From the NCBI RefSeq assembly GCF_001314225.1, contig NZ_CP012697.1, positions 2,046,001-2,110,000 on the forward strand: a stretch of 64,000 bases of DNA. Direction: 5' to 3'. This document shows positions 1-5,894 of the stretch, in pieces (the first letter of the stretch is position 1; every line of letters starts with the position of its first letter). Under the pieces are notes generated by a model, which was not told where the DNA came from, searched no databases, and was given only the letters and a program-made list of their open reading frames with translations. Source of the stretch: Microbacterium sp. No. 7. Its GTDB lineage: Bacteria > Actinomycetota > Actinomycetes > Actinomycetales > Microbacteriaceae. The position numbers and the translations under genes are program-made.

Positions 1-175
1 GTCCGACCTCGCGAAGCACCCGCAGGTGCTTCGACGCCTGGGGCTGGGACATCCCGAGCTCCTGGGCCAGATCGCCCACCGCACGCTCGCCGCGTCGCAG
101 CCGGATGAGGATCTCCCGGCGCTGCGGCTCGGCGATCGCGTTGAACGCGTCGGAGGTCGTCGCTGCTCGTGCCAT
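1..175 (-). CDS. ArsR-family winged-helix transcriptional regulator, C-terminus cut by window edge
   Basis: The visible 58 codons encode the start of an ArsR/SmtB-type winged-helix DNA-binding domain, with FNAIAEPQRREILIRL as the first helices and LGMSQPQASKHLRVL as the recognition helix. The start is the ATG at 175. It lies exactly 6 nt downstream of a TATGAT box, so the transcript is probably leaderless. The effector and targets are unknown because the C-terminal part lies outside the window. It is divergent from the methyltransferase at 349. The family call is sure; the function beyond repression is not known. Confidence 0.85.
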   Translation of the reverse strand, partial: MARAATTSDAFNAIAEPQRREILIRLRRGERAVGDLAQELGMSQPQASKHLRVLREVG

Positions 176-181
176 GAGACG

Positions 182-196
182 ATCATATGCCCATAT
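182..196 (-). promoter_or_regulatory. Leaderless promoter and candidate operator of the ArsR gene
   Basis: On the minus strand a TATGAT -10 hexamer (187 to 182) is followed by 6 nt and the ATG at 175. It overlaps a perfect inverted repeat, ATATG-CC-CATAT (185-196). An ArsR repressor binding here would block its own promoter. The box and repeat are seen in the sequence; autorepression is inferred from the family. Confidence 0.5.
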
Positions 197-274
197 CGGA
201 AAATGTACAGAGGCAAGCGAGATTCGGTCCGCTGTGCGCAAGACCCCTCCGGTCTCGCGACGGTCCGCCGGCTC

Positions 275-280
275 TAGGCT
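275..280 (+). promoter_or_regulatory. TAGGCT -10 box upstream of a short leader ORF
   Basis: TAGGCT is followed by six bases (gagggg) and an ATG at 287. This is the TANNNT-N6-start pattern that recurs across the window. I see no convincing -35 hexamer. It probably drives the leader ORF and the methyltransferase/GyrI pair. Confidence 0.45.
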
Positions 281-286
281 GAGGGG

Positions 287-358
287 ATGGACGGCAGAGC
301 CGATGCGAGCGCGAAGCGCCGGCACGCGGCCGGCGGGGCAGGGACGGGATGTCGCTGA
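287..358 (+). CDS. Putative 23-codon leader peptide overlapping the methyltransferase start
   Basis: An ATG sits 6 nt after the TAGGCT box and opens a 23-codon frame (MDGRADASAKRRHAAGGAG, then three more residues). It ends in TGA at 356-358, overlapping the ATG (349) of the methyltransferase in another frame. It is too short for homology judgement. The position suggests a leaderless uORF that couples translation to the next gene, but it could equally be an untranslated leader. Confidence 0.3.
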   Translation: MDGRADASAKRRHAAGGAGTGCR

Positions 359-1008
359 AATCGGTCCGAGCCTCGTACGGTGCCCGGGCGGGCGAGTACA
401 TCGACGCGGTCGGGCGCATCGAACACGTGGCTGGACCCGACCTCGCTCTCATCGAGGAGTGGGCGAGCGGCATCGACGGGCGCGTGCTCGACGTCGGCTG
501 CGGTCCCGGTCAATGGACCGATCATCTCACCAGGCGCGGAGTCGACGTCGAGGGCATCGATCCCGTTCCCGAGTTCATCGAGCATGCGAGGGCTGCCTAC
601 CCCGGAGCGCGCTACCGGCTCGGCCTGGCCGAGGACCTCGGCGTCGAGAACGGTTCGCTGGGCGGCGTGCTCGCCTGGTACTCGCTCATCCACACGGACC
701 CTGAGCTGGTCAGCGCACCGCTGGACGAGTTCGCGCGGAGCCTCGGGCCGGGCGGCGGTCTCGCGATCGGGTTCTTCGCCGGCCCGAGGCCGGAGCCGTT
801 CGATCACGCGGTCACCACCGCGTATTCCTGGCCGATCGAACTGCTCGCGGCGAGCGTCGAGGCGGCGGGCTTCGTCGTCACCCGCACGGAGGGGCGCACG
901 GATCCCGGCGCTCGGCCTCACGGCGCGCTCCTTGCCGTCCGCTCGCCGAGTGCCTCGCGCACGGCCGCGGTGCGGAACTCCGCCTCCCGAGCCCGAGGTG
1001 CCCGATGA
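349..1008 (+). CDS. Class I SAM-dependent methyltransferase
   Basis: A 219-residue Rossmann-fold methyltransferase. Motif I VLDVGCGPG is at about residues 47-54, the acidic end of strand beta2 is at VEGIDPVPEF, and the motif IV region around LAWYSLIHTDPE resembles the ubiquinone/menaquinone-type Methyltransf_11/25 group. The last 20 residues are Arg/Ser/Ala-rich and probably disordered. It is transcribed with the GyrI-like gene, which it overlaps by 4 bp (ATGA). The methyl acceptor cannot be read from the sequence; small-molecule methylation is the family norm. A short ORF overlaps its start, so its translation may be coupled. Confidence 0.8.
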   Translation: MSLKSVRASYGARAGEYIDAVGRIEHVAGPDLALIEEWASGIDGRVLDVGCGPGQWTDHLTRRGVDVEGIDPVPEFIEHARAAYPGARYRLGLAEDLGVENGSLGGVLAWYSLIHTDPELVSAPLDEFARSLGPGGGLAIGFFAGPRPEPFDHAVTTAYSWPIELLAASVEAAGFVVTRTEGRTDPGARPHGALLAVRSPSASRTAAVRNSASRARGAR

Positions 1009-1634
1009 GCGACAAGATCGATGTCAAGAAGTCTCTCGACAGCTACCGGGCCGTCCGCGGCCGGTTCCGCATCGTCGACGTGCCCGACATGCAGTACCTC
1101 ATGGTCGACGGGCACGGGGATCCCAACAGCTCGCCGGCCTATGCCGACGCTCTCGCCACGCTGTATCCGGTCGCCTACAAGCTGAAGTTCGCCAGCAGTC
1201 GGGAGCTCGGCCGGGACTACGTCGTGCCCCCTCTCGAGGGGCTCTGGTGGGCGGAGGACATGGATGCCTTCACCGTCTCGCGCGACAAGTCCCGCTGGGA
1301 CTGGACGATGATGCTCATGGTGCCGGAGTGGATGGGCCGCGGCATGTTCGAGAGCGCGATCGAGCTGGTCGGGGAGAAGGCCCCGCCGCCGCGTCTCGAC
1401 GACATCCGTCTCGAGTCGCTGTCGGAGGGGCGCTGCGTGCAGACGCTGCACATCGGCTCGTTCGACGACGAGGGGCCGGTGCTCGAGCGGATGCATCACC
1501 GGTTCATCCCGGACAACGGGCTCCGCGTGCGCGGGAAGCATCACGAGGTGTACTTCAGCGACGCCCGGAAGGTCGCGCCGGAGAAGCTGCGCACCCTGCT
1601 CCGCCAGCCCGTCGCCAACGTCTCCGCGCAGTAG
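1005..1634 (+). CDS. GyrI-like small-molecule-binding domain protein
   Basis: A 209-residue cytosolic protein that resembles GyrI-like domain proteins (AraC effector-binding fold). The N-terminal part carries FRIVDVPDMQYLMVDGHGDP, the centre GLWWAEDMDAF, and the C-terminal half CVQTLHIGSFDDEGPVLERM, the usual signature where a conserved Gly-Ser/Asp-Glu segment closes the ligand pocket. No DNA-binding domain is attached, so it may act as a ligand-binding or hydrolase-like partner rather than a regulator. Its ATG overlaps the methyltransferase stop, so the two are probably co-translated. The ligand is unknown. Confidence 0.7.
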   Translation: MSDKIDVKKSLDSYRAVRGRFRIVDVPDMQYLMVDGHGDPNSSPAYADALATLYPVAYKLKFASSRELGRDYVVPPLEGLWWAEDMDAFTVSRDKSRWDWTMMLMVPEWMGRGMFESAIELVGEKAPPPRLDDIRLESLSEGRCVQTLHIGSFDDEGPVLERMHHRFIPDNGLRVRGKHHEVYFSDARKVAPEKLRTLLRQPVANVSAQ

Positions 1635-1679
1635 TCCTCGCCGACGCCGCGACCGGGCCGGGTTGCAGGGGCCGCGTGA

Positions 1680-2039
1680 TCAGGCGGACCGCTCGGGCAG
1701 CTCCCACAGCTCGATCGGCAGGCCTTCGGGGTCGTGGATGCGCACGAACCGCCCGTACTCGGTGTCCCACTCGTCGCGGCGCTCGACCTCGATGCCCGCG
1801 GCCTCCAGTCGTGCCGTCAGCTCGTCGAGGCCGGTCACGCGGAGGTTGAGCATGAACGGCTGGTCGGCGGCGAAGTAGTCGCTGTCCGCGGCGAACGGCG
1901 CGAACACGGTCATGCCCTCGCCCTGGGTCCAGATGGCGTCGTGCCCGGCGTCGATGCCGAGGTGCTCCCGATACCAGGCGGCTCGGGCCTCGGGGTCGCG
2001 GCTGCGGAAGAACAGGCCGCCGATTCCGATGACGGGCAT
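1680..2039 (-). CDS. VOC-family (glyoxalase/bleomycin-resistance/dioxygenase fold) protein
   Basis: A 119-residue single vicinal-oxygen-chelate module. It opens with the IGGLFFRSRDPEARAAWYRE strand-helix and closes with the typical VRIHDPEGLPIELWEL segment, whose Glu is the usual metal ligand. Such short proteins dimerise to form the active site; members include glyoxalase I, fosfomycin/bleomycin resistance proteins and dioxygenases. No substrate can be assigned. The ATG lies 6 nt after a TACACT box on the same strand, so the transcript is likely leaderless and monocistronic. It converges with the GyrI-like gene, separated by 45 bp. Confidence 0.75.
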   Translation of the reverse strand: MPVIGIGGLFFRSRDPEARAAWYREHLGIDAGHDAIWTQGEGMTVFAPFAADSDYFAADQPFMLNLRVTGLDELTARLEAAGIEVERRDEWDTEYGRFVRIHDPEGLPIELWELPERSA

Positions 2040-2045
2040 GCGGTC

Positions 2046-2051
2046 AGTGTA
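2046..2051 (-). promoter_or_regulatory. TACACT -10 box, leaderless promoter of the VOC gene
   Basis: On the minus strand TACACT is followed by gaccgc and the ATG at 2039. The 6-nt distance places the transcription start at the start codon, and no Shine-Dalgarno sequence is present. Confidence 0.45.
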
Positions 2052-2112
2052 CCCACCGCCCGCCCTCGCACAAGGGGGCCCGGCATCCCGCAGGCAAGGA
2101 TGAGATCCCGTC

Positions 2113-2964
2113 TCACTCCTGCTCGGGAGGGCCGTAGGAGAGCCGGTCGAAGATCAGCACGCTCGCCGTGATCCTCCCGCCTGCCACGGTGAAGAGCTCC
2201 GCGGCCGGCGCCGTCGAGGTCGCGGCCGTCTGCGGGTAGTAGAACAGCGCGACGCGATCCCCGTCGACGAGCTCGGCGATGTCGCCGATGCCGGTGAGCA
2301 TCGGGGCGAACCCGCCGATGAACGCGCGGTAGGCGTCCTTGCCGTTCAGGTCGATGCCCGGGGCGCGGCAGACGACGTCGTCGGCGATATGGCGCATCGC
2401 GGCCTCGACGTCGCCGCTCGTCCACGCGCGATGGTACTGCTGCACGATGTCGCGGGCGGTGTCGGGTGCGGTGTCGGGTGTCATGGGATCCTCCGGGTCG
2501 GTGCGGGTGTCGGTGCGTGGCGGATCGGTTCGGTCGGGGAGCGGGCGCCAGTCATCCGGTCCGGCGTCGCCGCCCGCGCCGGCGACGGCGAGGCGCGGCA
2601 GGAAGTTCGCCCAGCCGTCCGCGTGGCCGCGCGCCTCGGTGTCGGGCAGATCGGAGTGGCGCAGATCGACCCGGGTGCCGCCGCGGATCGGGGTAAGCCG
2701 GAACTCCACGGTCGAGGAGCCGGGGGGCAGGTCGTCGCTGCCGGCGAACCCCCAGGAGACGACCACGCGGTTCGGGGGCTCGACGTGCAGGTACGCGCCC
2801 CGCACGGGGTGGCCCGCGATGTCGACGGCGAACCGTCCGCCGGGCGTCGGATCGAGATCGGCGTACTGACCCATCCAGGCGGTCATGCCGTCGTTCGTCG
2901 TGAGGTACTGGAACACCGTCTCCGGCGAGGCGGCGATGTCGATGGAGTCCCGGAACTCAGCCAC
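2113..2964 (-). CDS. SRPBCC (AHSA1-like) domain fused to a SnoaL/NTF2-like domain
   Basis: The open frame encodes 283 residues. Residues 1-130 are an SRPBCC/AHSA1-type hydrophobic-ligand fold (DIAASPETVFQYLTTNDGM; later WMGQYADLDPTPGGRF and VVVSWGFAG). Residues 161-283 are a SnoaL/NTF2-like cone (DIVQQYHRAWTSGDVEAAMR; ending LIFDRLSYGPPEQE). The linker (about 131-160) is Pro/Asp/Thr-rich. Residue 161 is a Met with a strong internal Shine-Dalgarno sequence (see 2484-2494), so the second domain may also be made on its own (2113-2484, 123 aa). The gene overlaps the upstream ArsR gene by 8 bp, the common ArsR-SRPBCC pairing. The ligand or enzymatic role is unknown. Confidence 0.75.
   Translation of the reverse strand: MAEFRDSIDIAASPETVFQYLTTNDGMTAWMGQYADLDPTPGGRFAVDIAGHPVRGAYLHVEPPNRVVVSWGFAGSDDLPPGSSTVEFRLTPIRGGTRVDLRHSDLPDTEARGHADGWANFLPRLAVAGAGGDAGPDDWRPLPDRTDPPRTDTRTDPEDPMTPDTAPDTARDIVQQYHRAWTSGDVEAAMRHIADDVVCRAPGIDLNGKDAYRAFIGGFAPMLTGIGDIAELVDGDRVALFYYPQTAATSTAPAAELFTVAGGRITASVLIFDRLSYGPPEQE
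2484..2494 (-). promoter_or_regulatory. Internal ribosome binding site and ATG for the SnoaL-like domain
   Basis: On the minus strand GGAGG (2494-2490) is followed by five bases and an in-frame ATG (2484), directly before the SnoaL-like domain. The spacing is near ideal. It implies either an internal start or a recent in-frame joining of two formerly separate genes. Confidence 0.5.
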
Positions 2965-3295
2965 GGTCCTGTTCCTCCCGGGCCTCGATCGCGGTCTTCA
3001 GGTCGGCGAGCTTTCGCGGCCAGAAGTCGTCCAGGTACGAGCGCACCGCCGCGAGGCCGTCGGTGTCGATGGCGAACAGGTGACGGGTGCCCTCTCGCGT
3101 GCCGACGGCGAGCCCGGCCTTCCGGAGCACGCCGAGGTGGTGGGAGGTCGTCTGCTGCGACAGCCCGACCCGGTCGGCGATCGCGCCGACCGGCTGCGGC
3201 GTGGAACGGATCGCCTGCAGGATCGCGCGCCGGTTCCCGTCGGCCAGGGCGCGCAGCGCCAGATCGAGATCCGCTGCGGCTGCGTCGGTGCTCAT
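2957..3295 (-). CDS. ArsR-family transcriptional regulator paired with the SRPBCC gene
   Basis: A 112-residue winged-helix repressor. It shows LALRALADGNRRAILQAI (helices 1-2), VGAIADRVGLSQQTTSHHLG (helix-turn-helix), then the wing around GTREGTRHLFAID. It lacks the Cys metal-site motif of metal-sensing ArsR members, as is usual for ArsR proteins encoded beside AHSA1 genes. I chose ATG 3295 because AGAGAGG lies 6 nt upstream; an earlier ATG at 3334 falls inside the promoter. The stop overlaps the SRPBCC start by 8 bp, so the pair forms an operon. It probably represses its own operon through the palindrome at 3331-3346. Confidence 0.85.
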   Translation of the reverse strand: MSTDAAAADLDLALRALADGNRRAILQAIRSTPQPVGAIADRVGLSQQTTSHHLGVLRKAGLAVGTREGTRHLFAIDTDGLAAVRSYLDDFWPRKLADLKTAIEAREEQDRG

Positions 3296-3322
3296 CGTGC
3301 GCCTCTCTGCTCGGCTGCGATC

Positions 3323-3346
3323 ATCATAGCACAAGCATACGTTTGT
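3323..3346 (-). promoter_or_regulatory. Promoter (-10 TATGAT) and candidate ArsR operator
   Basis: On the minus strand a TATGAT box (3328-3323) lies about 28 nt before the ATG at 3295. Immediately upstream, ACAAGCATACGTTTGT (3331-3346) is an imperfect palindrome matching its reverse complement at 12 of 16 positions. It sits where a repressor would occlude the -10/-35 spacer. This AT-rich patch stands out in the surrounding GC-rich DNA. Confidence 0.4.
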
Positions 3347-3442
3347 ACTTATGGATATTGGTGAAGAATCGATCCCAAGGCGGTCGTGCGAACCGGGGCC
3401 GGCATCGAGCGCGCGCAGCAGCGCGGCATCCCGCGCCGTGCG

Positions 3443-3850
3443 TCATCCGTCGAGGCCGCGAAGCGGGCGAAGGCCGCCGTTCCTGCGGATGTCGCGATAG
3501 TTCCACTGGATGTCGCGCGCGTCGGCGAGCCAGCGGCGCACCGCCTCGGCGTCGACCTGATCCGGGGCCGTGTACCGCGCCTCCGCGGCGCGGAACGTGC
3601 CCTCCGGGCTCAGGCCCGGCACGCGGAACGACTGCCCGCTCCAGAACAGCAGGCGCACGGACGCCTTCAGCCGGTCGTATCCGACGACGGGGTTCCCGTC
3701 GAAGAACCAGACCGGATGCGCGTGCCAGATCTTGCGGTCGGCGTCGGGCAGCTCCCGCTCGACGATCGCGAGCAGCAGGTCGCAGACCGGTCGCGCCTCG
3801 GCGTCGAGCCGCGCGTGATAGTCGAGGATGTCATCGGGCACGGCGCGCAT
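3443..3850 (-). CDS. DUF1801 domain protein (YdhG-like)
   Basis: A 135-residue protein starting MRAVPDDILDYHARLDAEAR, followed by the characteristic KIWHAHPVWFFDGNPVVGYDR core and LLFWSG segment of the DUF1801/YdhG family (CyaY/YjbR-like fold). The family has no established biochemical role; many members are encoded in stress or detoxification neighbourhoods. The start at 3850 follows a GGAGG ribosome binding site. The frame stays open further upstream, but that part would overlap the divergent GNAT gene and has no similarity. It is a monocistronic neighbour of the ArsR/SRPBCC operon on the same strand. Confidence 0.75.
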   Translation of the reverse strand: MRAVPDDILDYHARLDAEARPVCDLLLAIVERELPDADRKIWHAHPVWFFDGNPVVGYDRLKASVRLLFWSGQSFRVPGLSPEGTFRAAEARYTAPDQVDAEAVRRWLADARDIQWNYRDIRRNGGLRPLRGLDG

Positions 3851-3917
3851 GCTGACCTCCGCTGCTCCTGCGATCTGGTCGGACGTGCACCGAGCGTATC
3901 GCTCCGCAGGGCGCGGA

Positions 3918-3923
3918 TACACT
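3918..3923 (+). promoter_or_regulatory. TACACT -10 box, leaderless promoter of GNAT gene
   Basis: TACACT, then ccccgt, then ATG at 3930. The 6-nt distance and absence of a Shine-Dalgarno sequence point to a leaderless mRNA. Confidence 0.45.
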
Positions 3924-3929
3924 CCCCGT

Positions 3930-4403
3930 ATGCGCATCGCGATCGAGAGCCCCCGCGCCGCCGACGTGCTCGCGCTGCTCGGCGAGCACCTCGGCGACAT
4001 GCACACCCTGTCGCCGGCCGAGAGCGTGCACGCCCTCGACGTCGAGGCGCTGGAGCATCCGTCGGTGACGATGTGGTCCGCTCGCGCCGACGACGGCGGC
4101 GCGCTCCTCGGCGTCGGCGCGCTCAAGGTGCACGACGACGGCACCGGCGAGGTGAAGTCGATGAGGACAGCCGCGAGCGCCCGCGGTCACGGCGTCGCGG
4201 GCGCGCTGCTCGCCGAGATCGTCGCCGCCGCGCGGGCCGCCGGCCTGCGGGAGCTCAACCTCGAGACCGGCACGCACGACTACTTCGCGGCGGCGCAGCG
4301 GCTTTACGAACGGCACGGCTTCGTCGCCCGCGGGCCGTTCGCCGACTACGCCGACGACCCGCACAGCCGGTACTACGGCATGCCGCTGGGGCCCGCCGCG
4401 TAG
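3930..4403 (+). CDS. GNAT-family N-acetyltransferase
   Basis: A 157-residue Gcn5-related acetyltransferase. It has the motif A acetyl-CoA loop (KSMRTAASARGHGVAGALL, with the R-x-x-G-x-G/A pattern RGHGVA), the following helix, and the C-terminal motif B around LYERHGFVARGPFADY. The segment GLRELNLETGTHDYF before it is typical of small GNATs acting on amino-acid-like or antibiotic-like substrates, but the substrate cannot be deduced. I chose ATG 3930 over an upstream in-frame ATG at 3828 because of the TACACT box 6 nt before it and because the homology begins with MRIAIESP. Confidence 0.85.
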   Translation: MRIAIESPRAADVLALLGEHLGDMHTLSPAESVHALDVEALEHPSVTMWSARADDGGALLGVGALKVHDDGTGEVKSMRTAASARGHGVAGALLAEIVAAARAAGLRELNLETGTHDYFAAAQRLYERHGFVARGPFADYADDPHSRYYGMPLGPAA

Positions 4404-4476
4404 ATCCCCTGCCGTGGGTCGGTTCGTGGATGCCGGGGCCCTTCAGCGACGACCGGCGCCTTGCCACACTGGTGAC

Positions 4477-5049
4477 ATGGGAATCATCGTGCGCCCGGCG
4501 ACCGTGTTCGAGGACGTCGCGGCCGTCATCGGGCCGAAGAAGCCGACGTCGAACGTGTGCTTCTGCCTGAGCTACCGCATCGGCAGCAAGGAGAACGTGG
4601 CCCTGCGCGAGCCCGGCCGGTCCGCGCGCGTGCGGGAGCTGTGCGCGGAGGATCCGCCGCCGGGAGTGCTCGCCTATCTCGACGACGAGCCGGTCGGCTG
4701 GGCGGCGGTGCATCCGCGCGCCGCGACGAGCTTCGCGCGGAACCGGCTCATCCCGCACGTGGACGACCTCGACGTCTGGTCGCTGTGGTGCTTCCGCGTG
4801 CGCCCCGGTCACCGCAAGCAGGGGATCATGCACGCGCTCGTCGACGGCGCGGTCGCGCACGCGCGCGAGTCCGGCGCTCCGGCGATCGAGGGGTACCCGG
4901 TGGACAACGAGGGTGCCCGCGTCAATCTGACCATGGCCTACGTGGGCACCCGCAGCCTCTTCGAGCACGCCGGGTTCGCGAAGGCCGCCGACACCGGCTC
5001 CGTGCTCGACGGCTTCCCGCGCGTGCTCATGCGACTGCCGTTCGCCTGA
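4477..5049 (+). CDS. GNAT-family N-acetyltransferase
   Basis: A 190-residue acetyltransferase. The substrate lobe contains CFCLSYRIGSKEN. The acetyl-CoA-binding core is LWCFRVRPGHRKQGIMHALV (motif A with R-x-x-x-Q-G-I) and the C-terminal part is RSLFEHAGFAKAADTGS. The Cys-x-Cys near residue 28-30 and the closing FPRVLMRLPF resemble a widespread actinobacterial GNAT group of unknown substrate. ATG 4477 matches the family start (MGIIVRPATVFED); an upstream in-frame ATG at 4414 adds an unconserved extension. It is probably independent of the preceding GNAT gene, with a 73-bp gap. Confidence 0.8.
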   Translation: MGIIVRPATVFEDVAAVIGPKKPTSNVCFCLSYRIGSKENVALREPGRSARVRELCAEDPPPGVLAYLDDEPVGWAAVHPRAATSFARNRLIPHVDDLDVWSLWCFRVRPGHRKQGIMHALVDGAVAHARESGAPAIEGYPVDNEGARVNLTMAYVGTRSLFEHAGFAKAADTGSVLDGFPRVLMRLPFA

Positions 5050-5065
5050 GCCGCGACCGCCGCGT

Positions 5066-5147
5066 TCGTTCCCGAGGGGAGGGTCGTTCCCGAGGGCCGG
5101 ATGCCGGCGTGTCGCTCCTCGGGAGGGACTCATCTCCTCGGGAACGA
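5066..5147. repeat. Direct and inverted TCGTTCCCGAGG repeats between convergent genes
   Basis: TCGTTCCCGAGGG occurs at 5066-5078 and again at 5084-5096. Its 12-nt core is inverted at 5136-5147 (CCTCGGGAACGA), inside the last codons of the racemase-like gene. Either left copy can pair with the right copy, giving two alternative hairpins between the convergent GNAT and racemase genes. It may be a bidirectional terminator or a REP-like element. There is no T-run. Confidence 0.4.
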
Positions 5148-5894
5148 CGGCGGCGGGGCGGGTCGCGCGCCGAGCGGCGGGCCCTCCCAGTGCTTCGCGG
5201 CGTCGCGCGGCGCGTAGGGGCCGCGCGTGCTCGTGCGCTTGCCCAGGGCGACGAGGTCCTCCGCGAGCCGGGTGGCGCACGCGACGCCGTCGAGCACCGG
5301 CACGCCGAGGCGCCGCTCCAGCTCGGCGTCGAGGCCGGCGAAGCCCGCGCAGCCGAGCACGATCGCGTCGGCACCGCGCGCGAGCGCCTCGCGCGCGGTG
5401 GCCTCGAGGGTGTCCGCGGTCGCGACGGGGTCGGTGCCCGCGTGCAGCACGGGGACCCCGCTCGCGAGCATCGCCGCGCACCGGCCCGACAGCCCGATCG
5501 TGCGCAGCGCCTCGTCGATGCCGGCCAGGGTGGAGGGCAGCGTCGTGACGATGCCGAAGCGGTGCGCCACGAGGCAGGCGAGGTACGCGGACGCCTCGGT
5601 GATGTCGACGACGGGCTGCCGCACGAGCTGTCGCATCCCCTCCCGGCCGTGCTCGCCGAAGCCCGCCATCACGACGGCGTCGAACGGCTCGGCGTGGGCG
5701 GCCACGGCGTCCATCGTCGCCACGGCGCTCGCGAAGCTCTCGACGTAGCCCTCCGCCGACGCGGGCCCCCACGCGGGCGTCACGGGGACGATGCGCGTGC
5801 CCGCGGAGGCCGCGGTGCGCGCGACGCCGGCGATGGCCTCCGACATCGCCGCGTCGGTGTTGCAGTTGACGACGAGGATCGTCGGCGCGCTCAC
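5130..5894 (-). CDS. Asp/Glu/hydantoin racemase-fold enzyme with a single catalytic Cys
   Basis: A 254-residue member of the aspartate/glutamate/hydantoin racemase superfamily (two Rossmann-like lobes). It starts SAPTILVVNCNTDAAMS. In hydantoin racemases the N-lobe motif carries a Cys before [FW]GDPG; here the motif reads MAGFGEHG, with Gly at about residue 78. The C-lobe Cys is kept (VLGCAG, about residue 182). Two-base racemases need both, so a decarboxylase, lyase or isomerase-type reaction should be considered. GTG 5894 overlaps the amidohydrolase stop by 4 bp, so it is the last gene of the transporter-amidohydrolase operon. The C-terminal 25 residues are Pro/Arg-rich. Confidence 0.75.
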   Translation of the reverse strand: MSAPTILVVNCNTDAAMSEAIAGVARTAASAGTRIVPVTPAWGPASAEGYVESFASAVATMDAVAAHAEPFDAVVMAGFGEHGREGMRQLVRQPVVDITEASAYLACLVAHRFGIVTTLPSTLAGIDEALRTIGLSGRCAAMLASGVPVLHAGTDPVATADTLEATAREALARGADAIVLGCAGFAGLDAELERRLGVPVLDGVACATRLAEDLVALGKRTSTRGPYAPRDAAKHWEGPPLGARPAPPPSFPRR

